Shown here in pieces: positions 9,847 to 18,936 of a DNA stretch of 64,000 bases (position 1 is its first letter; every line of letters starts with the position of its first letter). The stretch is taken from contig CAKKNE010000004.1 of assembly GCA_918797485.1 (NCBI GenBank), forward strand, positions 2,976,001 through 3,040,000, given 5' to 3'. The notes beneath the pieces were generated by a model. The model saw nothing but the letters and a program-made list of their open reading frames with translations, was not told the origin of the DNA and did not search any database. The position numbers were made by a program, and so were the translations under genes. Source of the stretch: Pelagomonas calceolata. Taxonomy: Eukaryota; Sar; Pelagophyceae; Pelagomonadales; Pelagomonadaceae.

Positions 9847-10599
9847 GCCAGCGTGCAATACAACGCCGCCGAGGGCACCTCCACGGCGAGAACGATGGCC
9901 GACGCGCTGGCGGACGCGCGCTCCACCGCGAACTGGGATCCGGTCCTCAACGCGAAGGGCGTGCGCGTCTGGAAGCGGGTCGAGCACGCGGAGCGCACGT
10001 CCGCTCCGATGGCAATCAAGTCCCAAGTATACGCAGCGGTGCCGCCACGGTTCTTCACGGACTTGCTGCTCACGCGCGACTACGACACGGCCCGCCTCTT
10101 CAACCCTACGCTTGACGGAGGTAGTGATATTGAGTGGTTCAGCAAGCACGAGCGGATAAGCCACGTGCGGACGAAGCCGGTGTTAATTTTAAAACCGAGG
10201 GATTTCGTCGTGCGTGTGCGGCGCGAGAGCCGCAGCGATGGCACCGAGCTCGTGCTCAACACGAATACGGTCCATCGCCTGGCGCCCGTCGCGCAATCGC
10301 ACGTGCGCGGCGTTCTCAATGGCCTTCACCTGGTCGAGCCGCACAAGGACGGGACGGGCTGTGTGTACACGATGGTTTCGCAGATGGACCCTAGGGGCTC
10401 CATACCAATGGTCATCGTCAACTGGTTCGCGATGCGCCGGCCGCTCCAGTACATGGTCGCGCTCCGGGACCTGGCCGAGGCGCGGTATGGCCGCGCCGAG
10501 GCGGTGGAGGCGGCGCCGGCGGGGCCGAGGCGACGGCTCGGCCGGCTGCTGCACAACCTACCTTTTCGACGAGGAGCGCGGCACGACCGGCGGATATAA
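9760..10599 (+). CDS. START-domain lipid-binding protein with N-terminal signal anchor
   Basis: 279 residues from the ATG at 9760 (MAQKTGTPVLLCVGV). A hydrophobic segment at residues 8-27 is a signal anchor or signal peptide. A START domain follows (about residues 45-250): WKRVEHAE, FFTDLLLTRDYDTARLFNP, the central VLILKPRDFV strand and DPRGSIPMVIVNWF, a classic START C-terminal motif. START domains carry phospholipids or sterols between membranes. The N-terminus is nearly the same as that of the JmjC protein downstream, and the C-terminal HDRRI matches the kinase upstream, so the gene looks assembled from its neighbours' ends. Confidence 0.82.
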   Translation: MAQKTGTPVLLCVGVAALAAVLASLLNAEASVQYNAAEGTSTARTMADALADARSTANWDPVLNAKGVRVWKRVEHAERTSAPMAIKSQVYAAVPPRFFTDLLLTRDYDTARLFNPTLDGGSDIEWFSKHERISHVRTKPVLILKPRDFVVRVRRESRSDGTELVLNTNTVHRLAPVAQSHVRGVLNGLHLVEPHKDGTGCVYTMVSQMDPRGSIPMVIVNWFAMRRPLQYMVALRDLAEARYGRAEAVEAAPAGPRRRLGRLLHNLPFRRGARHDRRI

Positions 10600-10986
10600 G
10601 TATTGTTTTGTAGGTTTTCGCGTCGATGGCGTTGGGTTTGTGTCCGAGTCTGTCTGTGGCGGTCGCCGCCGGGGCGTCTCGCGTCTGATGGGCACGGGTT
10701 TTGCTCACTGCGTTTCCGCTTTTGGCTGCATTGCGCTGCACCGCCATCGGCGTAAATACGCGCGCGCAACTCCCTTTGCACCCATTCGACTGCTGTCGAT
10801 GCAGCTCGCGCGAGTCCTCTAAGTGCGAAAACGCTGCGGTGCTCTCTCTAATGCAGTAGGAGAATCTCGTGCCGCGCGCGTCTCGGAGAGACACCATGGC
10901 ACAAAACAAAGCCACACCGGTCCTGCTATGCGTCGGCGTGGCAGCGTTGGCAGCGGCAGTGGCCTTGTTGCTCAACGCGGGCCCGC
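10556..10986 (+). repeat. Long imperfect direct repeat, copy 2
   Basis: The partner of 9434-9846. It holds the 3' end of the START gene, its spacer and the first about 30 codons of the JmjC gene. The two copies bracket the START body. Confidence 0.7.
10617..10632 (-). repeat. Intron-associated 16-mer in the START 3' flank
   Basis: ACGCCATCGACGCGAA on the minus strand, 15 of 16 bases of the motif seen inside introns. It starts 17 bp after the START stop codon. Confidence 0.5.
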
Positions 10987-12438
10987 CGCGGGCGCGGCGG
11001 CCGCTGCTAGCTGACCTGCAGCTCCTCGACGGGACCGCCTGGCGCCTCACGGGACGTTTGCAAGTCTCGCGCAGCGAACGCGAGCTCACGGCGCAATTCA
11101 ATGCGCCGCCGGGGACACCGCTGCGATTGTTGAACGCCTCGGCGGCGTTCCGAGACGTCTGGCGGCGCGCGGCTGGGAGTGAGTGGCGGGATGGCACTGC
11201 ATCGGAGAACGTCCAAGTCTCGGACGAGGTCTTCGTCACCGCCCTCGAGAGGCACCGTGACGCCGTCGATGCGAAATTTGCGACCGGTCTACTTGCTTGG
11301 GCGGCTTACATCGGCGCGGCAGAAGCGTGCCGCTTGCTCATAGAACTGGGCGCGGACGTGAGCCTAAGACCGGCTCGTATGCTCGGCAGAAATGCGTTGC
11401 ACGTCGCAGCGAGCCGATCCTGGCGAGGCGCCTACGACGCCATCGCCGCGGCAGCCGACGATTCGCTAGCGCTTGAAAGAGACCTCTTTGGCAAGACGCC
11501 AGCGGAATACTGGGCCGCGCGCCCCAAAACCTCGACGGGTGGCGCGTGCGACATCGAGTCTTCGACGGCGTTCACTTCCCGGGAGCTCGCAAGAGCCGTC
11601 TATGGCGGCCGTCCGGTCGTGTGGCGCGGAGCGGCTAGTAACTGGACCGACGCGATCGAAGCGTGGAGCCCCGAGACGTTGGCTTTGGTCGACGACGTCT
11701 TTGTGGAAGCGCACCCCATCCCTCACGGGGAGCAGAGCTTCGGGATAAGCGCGCCGCGACCGCCGGAGAGCCTCGGCGCGTTCGTGAGGCGGTCCTTCGG
11801 TGATGACGTGGCCGCGGCGGCGTGCGAGGGCCGCTGCGGGCCCGACGACGTCTCGGATCTCGCCGATTACGTATTTGACACCGGTGACGCCGCCGACGCG
11901 CTCGTACGCAATTCCAGTCTGATGCCGCGACTCTTGAATATATTGCGTCCAGCACCAGCACTGGACGCCGCGCTTGACGGCATCCCGCGGTGGTTGCATA
12001 GACGAGATGCGCAGGACGTGGTCCAGGTCTACGTGGGTCCCACGGGCGCCGGCGCGCCGTTTCATTATCACGAAAACGCTTTGAACGCCTTGCTCCACGG
12101 CCGCAAGCGCTGGTGGCTCAAGGAGCCGAGCGAGGCCGTCTATTCGGTGCGCCACCCGCGCGCCTGGTGCCGCCGCGGTGTCGAAGTTGCCTTCACGTTG
12201 GAATGTTGCGTACATTACCACCAGCACGCCATCGACGCGACGCGTAATCGATCGGTTGCGACGCAGGACGGACGACGCTACGGACGCCTGCACCTTCGTG
12301 CAAGAAGCGGGCGACGTCGTCCTAGTGCCGGCGAACTGGGCCCACGCCATCCTCAACGAGGCGCCGGTCGTCGGCGCGGCCTTCGAGCACCTCGACGCCT
12401 ACCTGATCGCCTCGAACAGCCGGCGCGTCTTCGCCTGA
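10896..12438 (+). CDS. JmjC (cupin-8) hydroxylase-like protein with ankyrin-like region and signal anchor
   Basis: 480 residues after removing one intron (12167-12266); exons of 1,271 and 172 nt keep frame. Residues 9-28 are a hydrophobic anchor nearly the same as in the START protein. An ankyrin-like stretch (LLIELGADVSLRPA, GRNALHVAAS) precedes the JmjC domain. The core is visible: FHYHENALNALLHGRKRWWL, where the HYH would supply iron ligands, and GDVVLVPANWAHAILN, which carries the distal His. Fe(II)/2-oxoglutarate oxygenases of this group hydroxylate protein or tRNA. The usual HxD is HYH here, so the second ligand is uncertain. Unspliced, exon 2 is read in a different frame. Confidence 0.8.
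12167..12266 (+). other. Intron in the JmjC gene
   Basis: A 100-bp GT-AG intron (GTGCCGCCGC ... TTGCGACGCAG). The phase was set so that HPRAW joins TDDATDACTFV, restoring the JmjC C-terminal strand. It contains ACGCCATCGACGCGAC at 12226-12241, 25 nt before the 3' splice site. The donor was chosen on reading frame only. Confidence 0.65.
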
Positions 12439-12513
12439 GATGTTGCTGTGTGAACCTCGATGGCGGCGGCGCCCGCCTGGAGCTATGTTAAATAACTACT
12501 TACTGTACAAACT

Positions 12514-13155
12514 CTACCTTCGCTTCTTCTTCCCGCCCCCCTTCGAACCCTCCTCCTCGGAGTCCGATTCCTTCTCGTCAGACAACCCGAAGAGGCCCTT
12601 GATCATCTTCTGCGGGTCCGACGAATTGCTCATCTGCTCCTCCATTCTTTTACGTTCTTCGGGATCCAGCGAATCCATCAACTTGGGCATGAAGAAGACC
12701 ATGAGCATCGTGAAGCCCATCATCAGGAGCATGGGATTGCGGAATAACGTATGTAAGCCGGGCTGCTGGCGCTTGTCGAAATATTCTAATTTGACGTGCG
12801 GCCGCAGGTCCACGGGGTACGCCGCGGCGCGCTTGTTCGCTCCCGGGTACATGTACTCCAGGACTCGTATTTCACCGTCGTCCTCGGGCAGGTTCAGCTT
12901 GAACTGCGAGAAGAGGTATTCCGTCGATAACACATCCAGCAAATACACGCCCGGCGCGACATCAGTAAAACGAAACGACCCGTCGGGCCTCGTGAAGGCG
13001 CGGTGCTCGCCGCCGTTCAAGGTCACCTCCGTCGTCCGCAGGTCGCCCTCCTGTAATAACTTTAGCGGGAGCTTGATTTTGCCCTCGACGGCGTGGCCGT
13101 CGACCTGGCTGGCGCTCGCGGCTGCTATGATCAGCGCGCTGGCGAGGCGGCGCAT
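12514..13155 (-). CDS. EMC7: ER membrane protein complex subunit 7
   Basis: 213 residues. Signal peptide MRRLASALIIAAASASQVDG, then the EMC7 beta-sandwich: VEGKIKLP, FRFTDVAPGVYLLDV, GANKRAAAYPVDLRP. A single membrane segment (NPMLLMMGFTMLMVFFMPKL) is followed by LDPEERKRMEEQM and a Lys/Gly-rich cytosolic tail. Length and order match animal and plant EMC7. The EMC inserts tail-anchored and multipass proteins into the ER membrane. The stop lies 75 bp from the stop of the convergent JmjC gene. Confidence 0.95.
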   Translation of the reverse strand: MRRLASALIIAAASASQVDGHAVEGKIKLPLKLLQEGDLRTTEVTLNGGEHRAFTRPDGSFRFTDVAPGVYLLDVLSTEYLFSQFKLNLPEDDGEIRVLEYMYPGANKRAAAYPVDLRPHVKLEYFDKRQQPGLHTLFRNPMLLMMGFTMLMVFFMPKLMDSLDPEERKRMEEQMSNSSDPQKMIKGLFGLSDEKESDSEEEGSKGGGKKKRR

Positions 13156-13553
13156 CGTCGGCGCTTTTGTTTTGCAGGCTTAGTCCCTGACTTCCTAATT
13201 GATGCTGCGGCGGCGTCGCGCTGCCCTGGTCGCACCGGGTAGTCACTGGGTGATGTCTGCGCGTCCTACGGTGACCTGTTTCTACGCCGCGCCCCGATAT
13301 AAGCTTGCCCGCGTTTTGCAGGCTAGCGTTCATAGACACACTAGGCGCCACGCGGAGCTTTTTGGAGATAAGCCAAATTGCACCTTATTGCGCCGTGCAA
13401 AAGCGTCGTCGTTGCAACACGACACGCGCATATACCTTCCTGCCGCTGTGAGACGCTGTGACAGCGCTTGTGCACCTAAGCGTCGCCCAAGACACTTGCT
13501 GCAAAAAAGTGACTCGCCACCCAGCGCCACTCAGCACCGCGCCACCCAGCATA

Positions 13554-14287
13554 ATGCTCCGACGGATATTGCTTGCGCTAGCGCTGCTCGCCACCGGCGA
13601 GGCGGCCAAGGCCAAAGCAGACCCGAAAGAGTGCGAGGTCTGCATAGCGAACCTCGAGGCCATCGACAAACTCATCGACAAGGACGAGAAGACGTCCAAG
13701 CAGAGCATCATGGAGGCCATCACGAAGCAGGCCGCCCGCGTCAACAACTCTCACTTCACCATAGCGCCCTGCGCCCCCGCGGCCTACCACAGCCCCGGCG
13801 GGCGGGCCACGCCGCTTCTGCCGCCCCGGCGCGCGCCTCCTGGGCGCCCGCGGCGGCGACGGCGCGCGGAGACACACAAAGTTCTCGCGTGCCGTACGCG
13901 AATAACAACACTCGACGGCGCAGGCACTGCGGCGACCTCCAAAACGAGCAGCCGAACCCGGCACTCAACGCGCGCGACCGCAAGATGTGTTATTATTTCG
14001 AGCCGATCCGCGCCGCCATCGCGCAGCCCTTCAGCACGCGCATGCCCAAGGACCGCGTCTGCAAGCGCCTCAAGCAGAGCAACGGCGAGATCTGCAACGT
14101 CAAGTACCAGGTCCAGGTCGACAACAACCTGTCGGACGAGGAGATGCTCGCGCAGCTCAAGAAGAAGCGGGTCAAGGAGCTGAAGGGCATCCTCAACGAC
14201 CGCGGCGTCAAGTGCGAGGGCTGCCTCGAGAAGGACGACTTCATCAAGAAGATCATGGCGACGAACGGCATGAGCACGGACTTCTAA
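13554..14287 (+). CDS. MANF/CDNF-like (ARMET) ER stress protein
   Basis: 178 residues after splicing (exons 13554-13726 and 13924-14287, in phase), close to the 182 of human MANF. A signal peptide (MLRRILLALALLATGEA) is followed by the saposin-like domain with the expected Cys pattern (CEVC, HCG, MCYYFEP, VCKRLKQ, ICNVKY). The SAP-like C-domain follows (KKRVKELKGILNDRGV, CEGC motif). MANF binds BiP in the ER lumen and is induced by ER stress in animals. The product ends in TDF, not a KDEL-type signal. The gene is divergent from EMC7 with a 398-bp spacer. Start ATG in context CATAATGC. Confidence 0.88.
13727..13923 (+). other. GC-AG intron in the MANF gene
   Basis: No GT donor keeps frame. 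Splicing AA|GCAGGCCGCC to GGCGCAG|GCACTGCG restores ITK-HCGDLQ, which lines up with the conserved MANF Cys. 197 bp. The first eight intron bases (GCAGGCCG) partly resemble the first eight of exon 2 (GCACTGCG), possibly a decayed target-site duplication. Confidence 0.6.
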
Positions 14288-14310
14288 GAAGACAAGTATT
14301 AACTCTCTCT

Positions 14311-14326
14311 GTTACGGTGCGAGGGA
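14311..14326 (-). promoter_or_regulatory. Degenerate motif B
   Basis: GTTACGGTGCGAGGGA on the plus strand, against GTTACGGTGCTAGGAC at 63893. It precedes palindrome copy 2 by 65 bp in the same relative orientation. Confidence 0.3.
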
Positions 14327-14391
14327 GACACGCGCGTCGCCGATTTATCGGCGGCGGGCGTGCCGCGAGCAATCTCGACGCCCGGCCGCTT

Positions 14392-14414
14392 GCTAGTGTC
14401 TTTCAGGCGCTAGC
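14392..14414 (-). promoter_or_regulatory. GCTAG palindrome, copy 2
   Basis: GCTAGTGTCTTTCAG then GCGCTAGC, reverse orientation, 23 bp. Located 104 bp after the MANF stop and 238 bp before the Trm1 ATG. Confidence 0.6.
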
Positions 14415-14485
14415 TCGAGCGCGTGAGAGAGAGAGAGCCACTTATTGAACCCACCCCCAGGTAGTACGGACCCCGAACGCTCGTG

Positions 14486-14509
14486 GCTAGCGGCCTGTAA
14501 GACACTAGC
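14486..14509 (+). promoter_or_regulatory. GCTAG palindrome, copy 3 (consensus form)
   Basis: GCTAGCGGCCTG then TAAGACACTAGC, taken as the consensus, followed by AAGCAAGC. 143 bp upstream of the Trm1 ATG. Confidence 0.65.
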
Positions 14510-14652
14510 AAGCAAGCAGCGCTTGCTGTGCGAGGTGCAGAGCTGCAACACGCAGGGTCAAGGGAGTAGTTGTGATTGCAAAGCGCTACGAGAGTCGTGC
14601 GAGTGCCGTGCTTCATCGCTGCGGTCGAACGTCACGCAGCGGACGCGAACGC

Positions 14653-15867
14653 ATGGCCATGCGCGCCATCCTCGCGCTAGCCGGCGCAGCGGCATTCACA
14701 GCCACAACACCAGCCGCAAAGCAGAAGAAACCGGACACCGCGAGCGAGTTCGGCGACGAGCTCGACTTGTCATTGGCTTTCTTCCGCGAGGAGGGCCGGC
14801 CGGCCCGAGATCTCGCTGTGCTCGCCTGCTCGTATGCGCTCGAAAGCCGACAAAAGGTAAGGGTCCTCGACGCGTGTGCGGGCGCCGGCGCGCGGACGCT
14901 CCGCTACCTCCGGGACCTCCCTTCGGACGTGGAAGTCCTCGCCAACGAGCCGAATGATGGGACGCAGCTCGAGGCGAACTGCTTGACGTATGATAACGTA
15001 AAATTCGCGTCCGGCGACGCCGGCGAGCTGCTCGCGCGCAACCCGAGGAGTTTCGACGTCGTCGACGTCGACTCGTTCGGGTTGAGCGGCGACCCGGCTT
15101 TAGCGGTCCAGGCGGCTTTGAGTGGAGGCGTCGTGTTGCTAGCGACGACGGGCGCCGCGGCCGCCGGCGCGCGCGGCAAGGCCGCGCGGGCCGCTCTGAA
15201 AAAACGACTGGGCTGTGCCGCGTGCAAGACGCCCGCGCAGAACGAGCTCGGACTACGGATGCTGCTGGGCGCGGCGGCGCGGGCGGCGTCTGATGATGAC
15301 GCCGTGCTCCGGCCGCTGTTCTCGCACTACGCGGCGCACGGGCCGGTCTTTCGCGTCGCGGCCGTCGTCGATAGAAGTGGTGACTCGGACGCGCGAGGGG
15401 AGCAGTTCCTGGTCTGCTGCCGGAGCTGCGGCCAGGCCGCGTTTTCGCCTTCAGTACTAACGAGTTGCGGAACCTGCGGCGAGGACCTGGGCGAGGACGC
15501 CGTCGCGGGCCCGGTGTGGGCGGGCCCTTTACATGATTTCAATGCGATCGCGGCGATGCGCGCCGACGCGGAGGGGCGGGGCTGGGTCGGCGACCGGGGC
15601 TACGGGCGGAAGCTCGCGAGGTTACTGGACACGTTGGTGGACGAGAGCCGCGACGCGGACCTCGACGCGTCTCTATTTATATCGTTGGACGACGTCGCGC
15701 GGCGCGCCGGCGTCCGCACGCCGTCGAAGGGCGGCCTCGTCGCCGCGTTAGACAAGGCGGGCTTCCGCGCTGCGTCGACGCACGTCGAGGGCAAGGCCGT
15801 CAAGACCGACGCGCCCATGGCGGCTTGTGTTGACGCGGCGCGTGTTGCGGACGCCGCGGGGAGTTAA
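14653..15867 (+). CDS. Trm1-like tRNA (guanine26-N2)-dimethyltransferase, probably plastid-targeted
   Basis: 404 residues from the ATG at 14653. The N-terminus MAMRAILALAGAAAFTATTP reads as a signal peptide ending in AAAF, like the ASAFAP plastid-entry motif of complex algae. The Trm1 methyltransferase follows: the SAM-binding motif VLDACAGAGARTLRYL, ANEPNDGTQLEANCL, and DVVDVDSFGLSGDP in the catalytic DPFG position. A Cys4 zinc ribbon (CRSCG...CGTCG) and a small C-terminal domain end the protein. Trm1 makes m2,2G26 to keep tRNAs from misfolding; a plastid copy would act on organellar tRNAs. The targeting is inferred. Confidence 0.82.
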   Translation: MAMRAILALAGAAAFTATTPAAKQKKPDTASEFGDELDLSLAFFREEGRPARDLAVLACSYALESRQKVRVLDACAGAGARTLRYLRDLPSDVEVLANEPNDGTQLEANCLTYDNVKFASGDAGELLARNPRSFDVVDVDSFGLSGDPALAVQAALSGGVVLLATTGAAAAGARGKAARAALKKRLGCAACKTPAQNELGLRMLLGAAARAASDDDAVLRPLFSHYAAHGPVFRVAAVVDRSGDSDARGEQFLVCCRSCGQAAFSPSVLTSCGTCGEDLGEDAVAGPVWAGPLHDFNAIAAMRADAEGRGWVGDRGYGRKLARLLDTLVDESRDADLDASLFISLDDVARRAGVRTPSKGGLVAALDKAGFRAASTHVEGKAVKTDAPMAACVDAARVADAAGS

Positions 15868-15910
15868 CTTTGTTGTATATGTACTTTGTGTCCGAAATTA
15901 GAAAATCCGC

Positions 15911-15933
15911 GCTAGCGGCCTGTAACACACTAG
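15911..15933 (+). promoter_or_regulatory. GCTAG palindrome, copy 4
   Basis: GCTAGCGGCCTGTAACACAC then TAG; the final C is lost. 192 bp upstream of the gamma-tubulin ATG. Confidence 0.6.
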
Positions 15934-16125
15934 AAACGCAGCCATTTTGCGCGGGAGAGCCAGCTCGCCTGTGTGACTAGCCTCGTTGCTGGATTGCGTG
16001 TTTTTGAAACCTTCTGCTGCAGCAGTCGCTGGCAGCCAGCGCTCCACGAAGCGCCGCACGAGCAGGCCAAGCACCTTGGGAGAGCGGCGCGCGCGCGCCA
16101 GACGCAGAGCGCCGCCGACGCAAAG

Positions 16126-17750
16126 ATGAAGGAGATCATCACGCTCTGCGTCGGCCAGTGCGGCAACCAGATCGGCTCCGAGTTCTGGAAGCAGATCACG
16201 GCCGAGCATGGGATAAGACCGAACGGCGTGCCGGAGGACTTCGCGTTGGAAGGGGATGACCGGAAGGACGTCTTCTTCTACGAGGCGGATGATGCCCGAT
16301 TCGTTCCTCGAGCGTTGTTGCTGGATTTGGAACCGCGCGTCGTGAACAATATTCAAAATAGCCAGCACCGGGACCTGTTCAACCCCGAGAACATATTTGT
16401 GAGCAAGGAGGGCGGCGGCGCGGGCAACAACTGGGCTTCTGGGCATAGACAAGCGGAAGAAAACGCGGAATTACTGGCGGACATGCTAGACAGGGAGGCC
16501 GACAACTCTGATTCACTAGAGGGCTTCGTCCTGACCCACTCGATAGCAGGAGGTACGGGCAGCGGCATGGGGTCCTACATCCTCGAGCATCTGAACGACC
16601 ACTTTCCGAAGAAATTGGTCTCTACTTATTCCGTCTTCCCGAACTGGGAAGAAGATCAGAGCGACGTGGTGGTACAACCGTACAACTCGATCCTAACTCT
16701 TAAAAGATTAGCGGTGAACGCCGATTGCGTCGTGGTGTTGGACAATACGGCATTGAACAGGATCGCGGTGGACCGGCTACGGATCCCGAACCCGAGCGTG
16801 CACCACGTCAACTCGCTGGTGTCGACGGTCATGGCCGCGTCTACCACAACACTGAGATATCCTGGGTATACGAACAACGACCTGGTCGGTCTCGTGGCTT
16901 CTCTGGTACCGACGCCGCGGTGCCACTTCCTCATGACGGGCTACACGCCTCTCACCATCTCCGCCGATGAGTTGGCACGAGGCGACGCCTCCAAGCCTCC
17001 GACACAACTACCTGGTTCGGAACCGGCGGGCAAGGACGAGCGCATGGTGCACACGTCGACGGTCCGTTTGCGGCGTCTGCTATTTGTGACGTGTCGCCTC
17101 GATGGCGTACGAGCTGTGACGCCATCGCCGCGACACGCGCGCAAACACGCCTCCCAACGCAGGACCCGCGCGAACGGCCGCCGCCGCCGCCCGCGGGGGC
17201 CGTCCGGAAGACTTCTGTGTTGGACGTCATGCGTAGACTAACCCAAGCGAAGAACATCATGGTCTCGGCCAATACGAGGAAGGGCTGTTACTTATCTCTG
17301 TTAAATATCATCCAGGGCGACGTCGACCCGACGCAAGTGCACAAAGCACTCCAACGAGTTAGAGAGAGACGCTTAGTAAGTTTCATACCGTGGGGGCCGG
17401 CGACCTTCAACGTCGCGCTGTCCCGCAAAAGTCCATATGTCGAGACGAAGCACAAAGTCTCTGGATTGTTACTGGCGAACCATACGTGTGTTTCCCAGTT
17501 GTTTGCGAAGACGCTGACGGCGTATGATCGAATCAGGAAGCGCAATGCTTTCGTGGAGAACTACCGGAGGGAGCCGATGTTCGCCGATTCCTTAGACGAG
17601 TTCGACGATTCGCGAGATGTGGTCCAGTCGCTGCGGGACGAGTACATCGCGGCCGAATCCCCGGACTACGTCGAGTGGGGCGTGGGCGAGGAAGACGACG
17701 CGGGCGGGCTGCTGGACGACGGCGGCGGCGCGTTCGCGTCGGACGCGTGA
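16126..17750 (+). CDS. Gamma-tubulin
   Basis: 502 residues after removal of one intron. [20 protein letters not shown] opens the protein, [16 protein letters not shown] is the GTP-binding tubulin signature, and [38 protein letters not shown] and [10 protein letters not shown] are gamma-type. It nucleates microtubules at the spindle or basal body. It is about 50 residues longer than the animal protein. The extra sequence is a Lys/Glu/Pro-rich insert around residues 284-320, at the exon junction just before VRKT, plus an acidic tail. Part of the insert could be a mis-set exon edge. Confidence 0.93.
17047..17162 (+). other. Intron in the gamma-tubulin gene
   Basis: 116 bp, GTGCACACGTC ... CCCAACGCAG, in phase 0 between ...KDERM and DPRERP. 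An alternative donor at 17072 (GTCCGT) is also in frame. The interior is a long hairpin: 17091-17108 pairs with 17119-17136, with ACGCCATCGCCGCGAC at 17119-17134 as one arm. Confidence 0.6.
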
Positions 17751-17774
17751 GGAGGGTGCCCGTTTTGGAGTAAC

Positions 17775-17789
17775 TAGCGTCGATGGCGT
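17775..17789 (-). repeat. Intron-associated 16-mer in the gamma-tubulin 3' flank
   Basis: Minus strand ACGCCATCGACGCTA, 24 bp after the gamma-tubulin stop codon. The remaining 17751-18037 spacer shows no other feature. Confidence 0.45.
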
Positions 17790-18037
17790 TTTTTAGCGGA
17801 GCCGTCGGGTAGCCATTGGTCTCACCCTCCCACGAGCGAAGTCTTTCGTGAAACAAAACGGGTTTCCCTCGGCGTGTATATTGCGCCCATTTTAGCGTTA
17901 CCTGAACGCCGTCGCGCGCTTCCGGTAACGGCGTACTAACGCATATCGACAACCGAGCCGCTCCTGTGCATTCGTGCGAGGAATAAGAGCTCTAACAAGA
18001 GGAACAGTGTTGTGACTCGCAGGGTCGGCGCGGAGAC

Positions 18038-18562
18038 ATGAGCTCACCTAAACGGCACTGGGTCCCCGGCGCCGGTTGGAGGCCCGGCCCCGCGCCGGAC
18101 GCCGCAGATCGCAGCGGGCCGACGCCCGCGCGCAAAAAAGGCGGGCGACCACCGAAGACCGTAACTACCACAACCGTCGGCGCGTCGGCGCAAGGAAAGC
18201 GCCCGAAGCTCCCGAGCGCGCCGCCGGCGAAGCGGCTCCGGTCGAACAGCCCCGCCGTGCCCGGGGTGCCGCTGCCGATCGAGGGGCGCGCGAGCAAACT
18301 GCCGGCGGAGCGGGGTCCCGGCGACGGCGTCGGCAAGGGCGCGGTACTGCGCGTGTTCTTCGAGGGCTTTGGCTGGGCGACGGGCCACGTCCAGAAGGTC
18401 ACGCGCGACGGCGCAGTCGACGTCTTTTGGGTGTCGGACGCTTCCTACTCGACGATCACGCGGTCCGTCGCCGCGGCACACGTCGTGCTGCCGGCGCTCG
18501 TCTCCGCGCCGATGCACGCACTCGCGTCGAAGAACGGCGTCGTCGGGTGCCGGGGCCTCTGA
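18038..18562 (+). CDS. AT-hook, Tudor-like small nuclear protein
   Basis: 174 residues, not a family I recognise. An AT-hook-like core (KKGGRPPK, about residues 33-40) and basic clusters (GKRPKL, AKRLRSN) suggest nuclear, DNA-facing localisation. Residues 100-140 (LRVFFEGFGWATGHVQKV, VDVFWVSDAS) have the alternating pattern of a Tudor/PWWP-like barrel strand pair. It might read methylated histones, but that rests on weak resemblance. The start is the first ATG (context GACATGA). Other frames are also open here, so the gene call itself is moderate. Confidence 0.5.
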   Translation: MSSPKRHWVPGAGWRPGPAPDAADRSGPTPARKKGGRPPKTVTTTTVGASAQGKRPKLPSAPPAKRLRSNSPAVPGVPLPIEGRASKLPAERGPGDGVGKGAVLRVFFEGFGWATGHVQKVTRDGAVDVFWVSDASYSTITRSVAAAHVVLPALVSAPMHALASKNGVVGCRGL

Positions 18563-18714
18563 GCTTTTCGCGCGCGAGGGTCGAGCCCGCGCTCCCCAGA
18601 CTATTCTCACCATCTAAGTTTCCAAGTCCTTCATTGTCGCCTGCTAGGAGCCCAGGAGTTGCAGATAACCGTAGAGAACGCCAAGCGGTGCGCAAGCGGA
18701 GACCTTGCGGAGAC

Positions 18715-18738
18715 CTAGTGTCTTTACATGCCGCTAGC
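18715..18738 (-). promoter_or_regulatory. GCTAG palindrome, copy 5
   Basis: CCTAGTGTCTTTACATG then CCGCTAGC, reverse orientation, first base changed. 198 bp upstream of the Arc1p-like ATG. The rest of 18563-18936 holds no recognisable gene. Confidence 0.55.
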
Positions 18739-18936
18739 TAATCATTGCCATCCGCGATATCGCAGCGAGGCGGCAAAGCACGCAAGCGATTGACTCGCGC
18801 GCCGATTAGAAATACTTCTCGCTGCACAATCTCTTGTCTGCGAGCGAAACACTGCATCGCCAGAGAGCAAAAGCTTGGTTGAGCAGCCAAAGCTTGGCTG
18901 TGCAGCCAGCAGTCGTAAAGCACCGCAGCCACAGAA

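Noticed and set aside
10418-11239. Minus-strand frame of 273 codons across the START/JmjC junction
   Set aside because: It crosses a duplicated noncoding spacer and shows no domain.
13199-14287. A single 362-codon gene containing the MANF C-domain
   Set aside because: Its N-terminal 240 residues are promoter, exon 1 in a wrong frame, and intron; the spliced MANF model fits the family in length and cysteines.
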